DNA of 64,000 nucleotides from Streptomyces sp. RKAG293 (GTDB taxonomy: Bacteria > Actinomycetota > Actinomycetes > Streptomycetales > Streptomycetaceae), in the NCBI RefSeq assembly GCF_023701745.1, contig NZ_JAJOZB010000001.1, positions 744,001 through 808,000 of the forward strand, read 5' to 3'. Within the stretch, counting starts at the first letter, position 1. The number at the start of each line of letters is the position of its first letter. The position numbers were made by a program, and so were the translations under genes. This document shows, piece by piece, positions 62,578 to 64,000 of the stretch. Below the pieces are notes generated by a model. That model was not told the origin of the DNA and did no database searches. It saw only the letters and a program-made list of their open reading frames with translations.

Positions 62578-63399
62578 GTGACGGTCAGGATCATCCGCGG
62601 CGCGGGCAGGTACGCCTGTCCGGAGGACTACTGGGCGCTGTACGACGACGCCGACTTCAACGAGGGGAACAGGTCCGGCGAGATCCTGATCTCCGACCAG
62701 AGCATCGCCGATCTCCAGGACCACGGCTTCAACGACCGCGCCTCGTCGATCGTGAACCACACGCGGTACCACGTCGGTTGCTTCGACCACGCGGACTTCG
62801 GGGGCCGGGAGATCGGACTGGACCCGGGGCAGGGCCTGGCCGGTGTCCGGAGAAGCGGGGCCAGGGGTGCGGGCCTCCTCGACGACTGTCCGATCGAGGA
62901 CCTGAACGACGCGGTCTCCTCGGTACGGCTCGAGGAACCCGCCCCGCAGCTCGTCTCGCTCACCGCCGGGATCTACACCCTGGTCAACGTCAACAGCGGC
63001 AAGGCACTCGACGTCGTGAACGCCGCCTCGGCCTCCGGCGCCAACGTCCAGCAGTACCAACCCAACGGGTCCAAGGCCCAGTTGTGGCGTCTCAACCCGC
63101 TCGGCGACGGCGTCCACATCGTGATCAGCGCCAACAGCGGCAAGGCTCTGGACGTGAGCGGCGCCGGCACGCACAACGGCGCCAACGTCCAGCAGTGGGA
63201 GGCCAACGGCTCCAACGCCCAGAAGTGGCTGATCCACCGACTGGCGAGCGGCAGTCACACCCTGACGAACGTCAACAGCGGCAGGGTCCTGGACGTCGAC
63301 AACGCCAGCACGGCCAACCACGCCAACGTCCAGCAGTGGGAGAACAACCAGACCGACGCCCAGAAGTGGCTCCTGAACAGAGTCGGCCGACTGCCCTAG
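62578..63399 (+). CDS. Beta/gamma-crystallin-like plus ricin B-lectin protein lacking a signal peptide
   Basis: The 273-aa protein joins an N-terminal crystallin-like domain (CPEDYWALYDDADFNEG, DRASSIVNHTRYHVGCFDHADFGG; about 1-115), resembling peptidase inhibitor family I36, to a C-terminal ricin-type beta-trefoil (about 120-270) with three repeats VNSGKALDV/ANSGKALDV/VNSGRVLDV, each ending in a QQxQ or QKW motif (AQLWRL, AQKWLI, AQKWLL). The GTG start follows GGGGAGGG by 4 nt. Such proteins are normally secreted, but no signal peptide is evident from this start. Sugar binding is likely from the lectin domain; the role is unknown. Confidence 0.85.
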   Translation: MTVRIIRGAGRYACPEDYWALYDDADFNEGNRSGEILISDQSIADLQDHGFNDRASSIVNHTRYHVGCFDHADFGGREIGLDPGQGLAGVRRSGARGAGLLDDCPIEDLNDAVSSVRLEEPAPQLVSLTAGIYTLVNVNSGKALDVVNAASASGANVQQYQPNGSKAQLWRLNPLGDGVHIVISANSGKALDVSGAGTHNGANVQQWEANGSNAQKWLIHRLASGSHTLTNVNSGRVLDVDNASTANHANVQQWENNQTDAQKWLLNRVGRLP

Positions 63400-63578
63400 G
63401 CCAGGCCGGCGGGCCCTGTTCGATACGGCGCGGCACCGGTTCGAGCCGGTCGAGGACGTTCGGAATGCTGATCGGGAAGCGCGTTCCCGCATCCTGCCGC
63501 TTCGCGGAAGGGGCGCGGCGATCAGGCCGGCCGGGTAAATCATGTGCGCACCACGTATCCGGTTGACAAGGTGGGACC

Positions 63579-64000
63579 ATGACTTCTCAGCACGACCCCG
63601 TCCCCGGCTCCTCCAACCCGCCCCAGGACACGGAGCCCCAGGGCACGGACTGGACCACCACGCCCATCACGGCGGACCTCCTGCGCGGCGCGCTCGACGT
63701 GGAGTTCACCGAGCACGGCGTCCTGCCGCACCGGCTGCCCGCGCGGGCCCGCGCGCAGTGCTCCGACGGGCAGCTGGCCATGGTGGAGGCCCAGCCTTCC
63801 GGCGTTCGGCTGGTGCTCCGCACCCGGGCCACCACGATCGAGCTGGACACTCTCCGCACCAAGATGTCCTACCAGGGCGCCCCGCCCCGTCCGGACGGCG
63901 TGTACGACCTGCTCGTCGACGGCCACCTCGCCGGGCAGGCGAGTGCGACCGGCGGCAATGTGCTGCTGGTGGACATGACCACCGGGTCGGTGGAGAGCCG
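63579..64000 (+). CDS. SGNH/GDSL-type hydrolase, N-terminal part only (runs off window)
   Basis: The open frame from ATG 63579 continues to the window edge (140 codons). The visible part matches the N-terminal beta-sandwich domain that precedes the SGNH catalytic domain in a group of Streptomyces GDSL esterases: ARAQCSDGQLAMVEAQPSGV, RATTIELDTLRTK, PPRPDGVYDLLVDGHLAGQ. The catalytic Ser block would lie beyond the window. GGTGGG is just upstream of the start. The identification rests on recognition of this N-terminal domain. Confidence 0.72.
   Translation, partial: MTSQHDPVPGSSNPPQDTEPQGTDWTTTPITADLLRGALDVEFTEHGVLPHRLPARARAQCSDGQLAMVEAQPSGVRLVLRTRATTIELDTLRTKMSYQGAPPRPDGVYDLLVDGHLAGQASATGGNVLLVDMTTGSVES

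Overview
The window is very GC-rich DNA (roughly 70% G+C, judged by eye) with strongly G/C-biased third codon positions, many GTG starts and good Shine-Dalgarno sites. It carries a chaplin gene, rare TTA codons in a few genes, a family 2B encapsulin and many secreted polysaccharide-active proteins. Together these point to a chromosomal segment of Streptomyces or a close relative (Streptomycetaceae). No rRNA, tRNA, CRISPR array, insertion sequence or phage gene was seen.

Layout. (1) 1-11,211, minus strand: an L-arabinose/arabinan unit, araB-araD-araA, then a four-gene ABC importer of the YtfQRT-YjfF type, then a secreted GH51 arabinofuranosidase cut by the window edge. (2) 11,774-15,793, plus strand: a second sugar importer of the ChvE-MmsA(GguA)-MmsB(GguB) type. 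Near-palindromic LacI-type sites (core TGTTARCGNTAACA) lie at araB, upstream of chvE and upstream of the first of two LacI genes (15,919-18,132), tying both importers to one regulator. (3) 18,308-22,711: a DUF664-type protein, a small Cys-rich peptide, and a family 2B encapsulin shell gene overlapping its cysteine desulfurase cargo gene. (4) 23,203-33,557: a beta-glucan style regulon made of a DUF1996 secreted protein, a GH16/GH-A fusion enzyme, and a CebEFG-like importer with a frameshifted GH3 beta-glucosidase. Three TTGACA promoters in it each carry a GAGAGCGCTCTC palindrome 45-49 nt downstream of the -35. (5) 33,649-38,924: a GT1 glycosyltransferase diverging from an unrecognised two-gene unit, a P-loop NTPase with an early TTA codon translationally coupled to a membrane-anchored periplasmic-binding-protein-like receptor.

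(6) 38,981-45,961: GNAT, hot-dog, HAF-repeat, aldo/keto reductase, MocR remnant, MBL hydrolase, LysR and chaplin. (7) 46,117-55,208: an FtsX-type permease with a terminal frameshift and no adjacent ATPase, an NAD epimerase, a small secreted protein, a CDF transporter, a PucR remnant, a beta-propeller protein, a two-gene DUF/M20 peptidase unit with a possible TTA-containing leader. (8) 55,379-64,000: LysR, membrane and SUMF1-like proteins, an NPP1 protein, a TetR-SDR operon with its own operator, a PL7 alginate lyase, a crystallin-fold/ricin-lectin protein and the start of an SGNH hydrolase.

The best candidates for new biology are the NTPase-receptor pair at 35,266-38,924, the TTA-containing encapsulin/desulfurase locus with the nearby Cys-rich peptide, and the glucan regulon with a DUF1996 protein and a GH16 domain that has lost its acid/base residue. 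Two genes (GH3 and the FtsX permease) are each broken by one missing G/C in a homopolymer, so sequencing error must be excluded before either is called a pseudogene.
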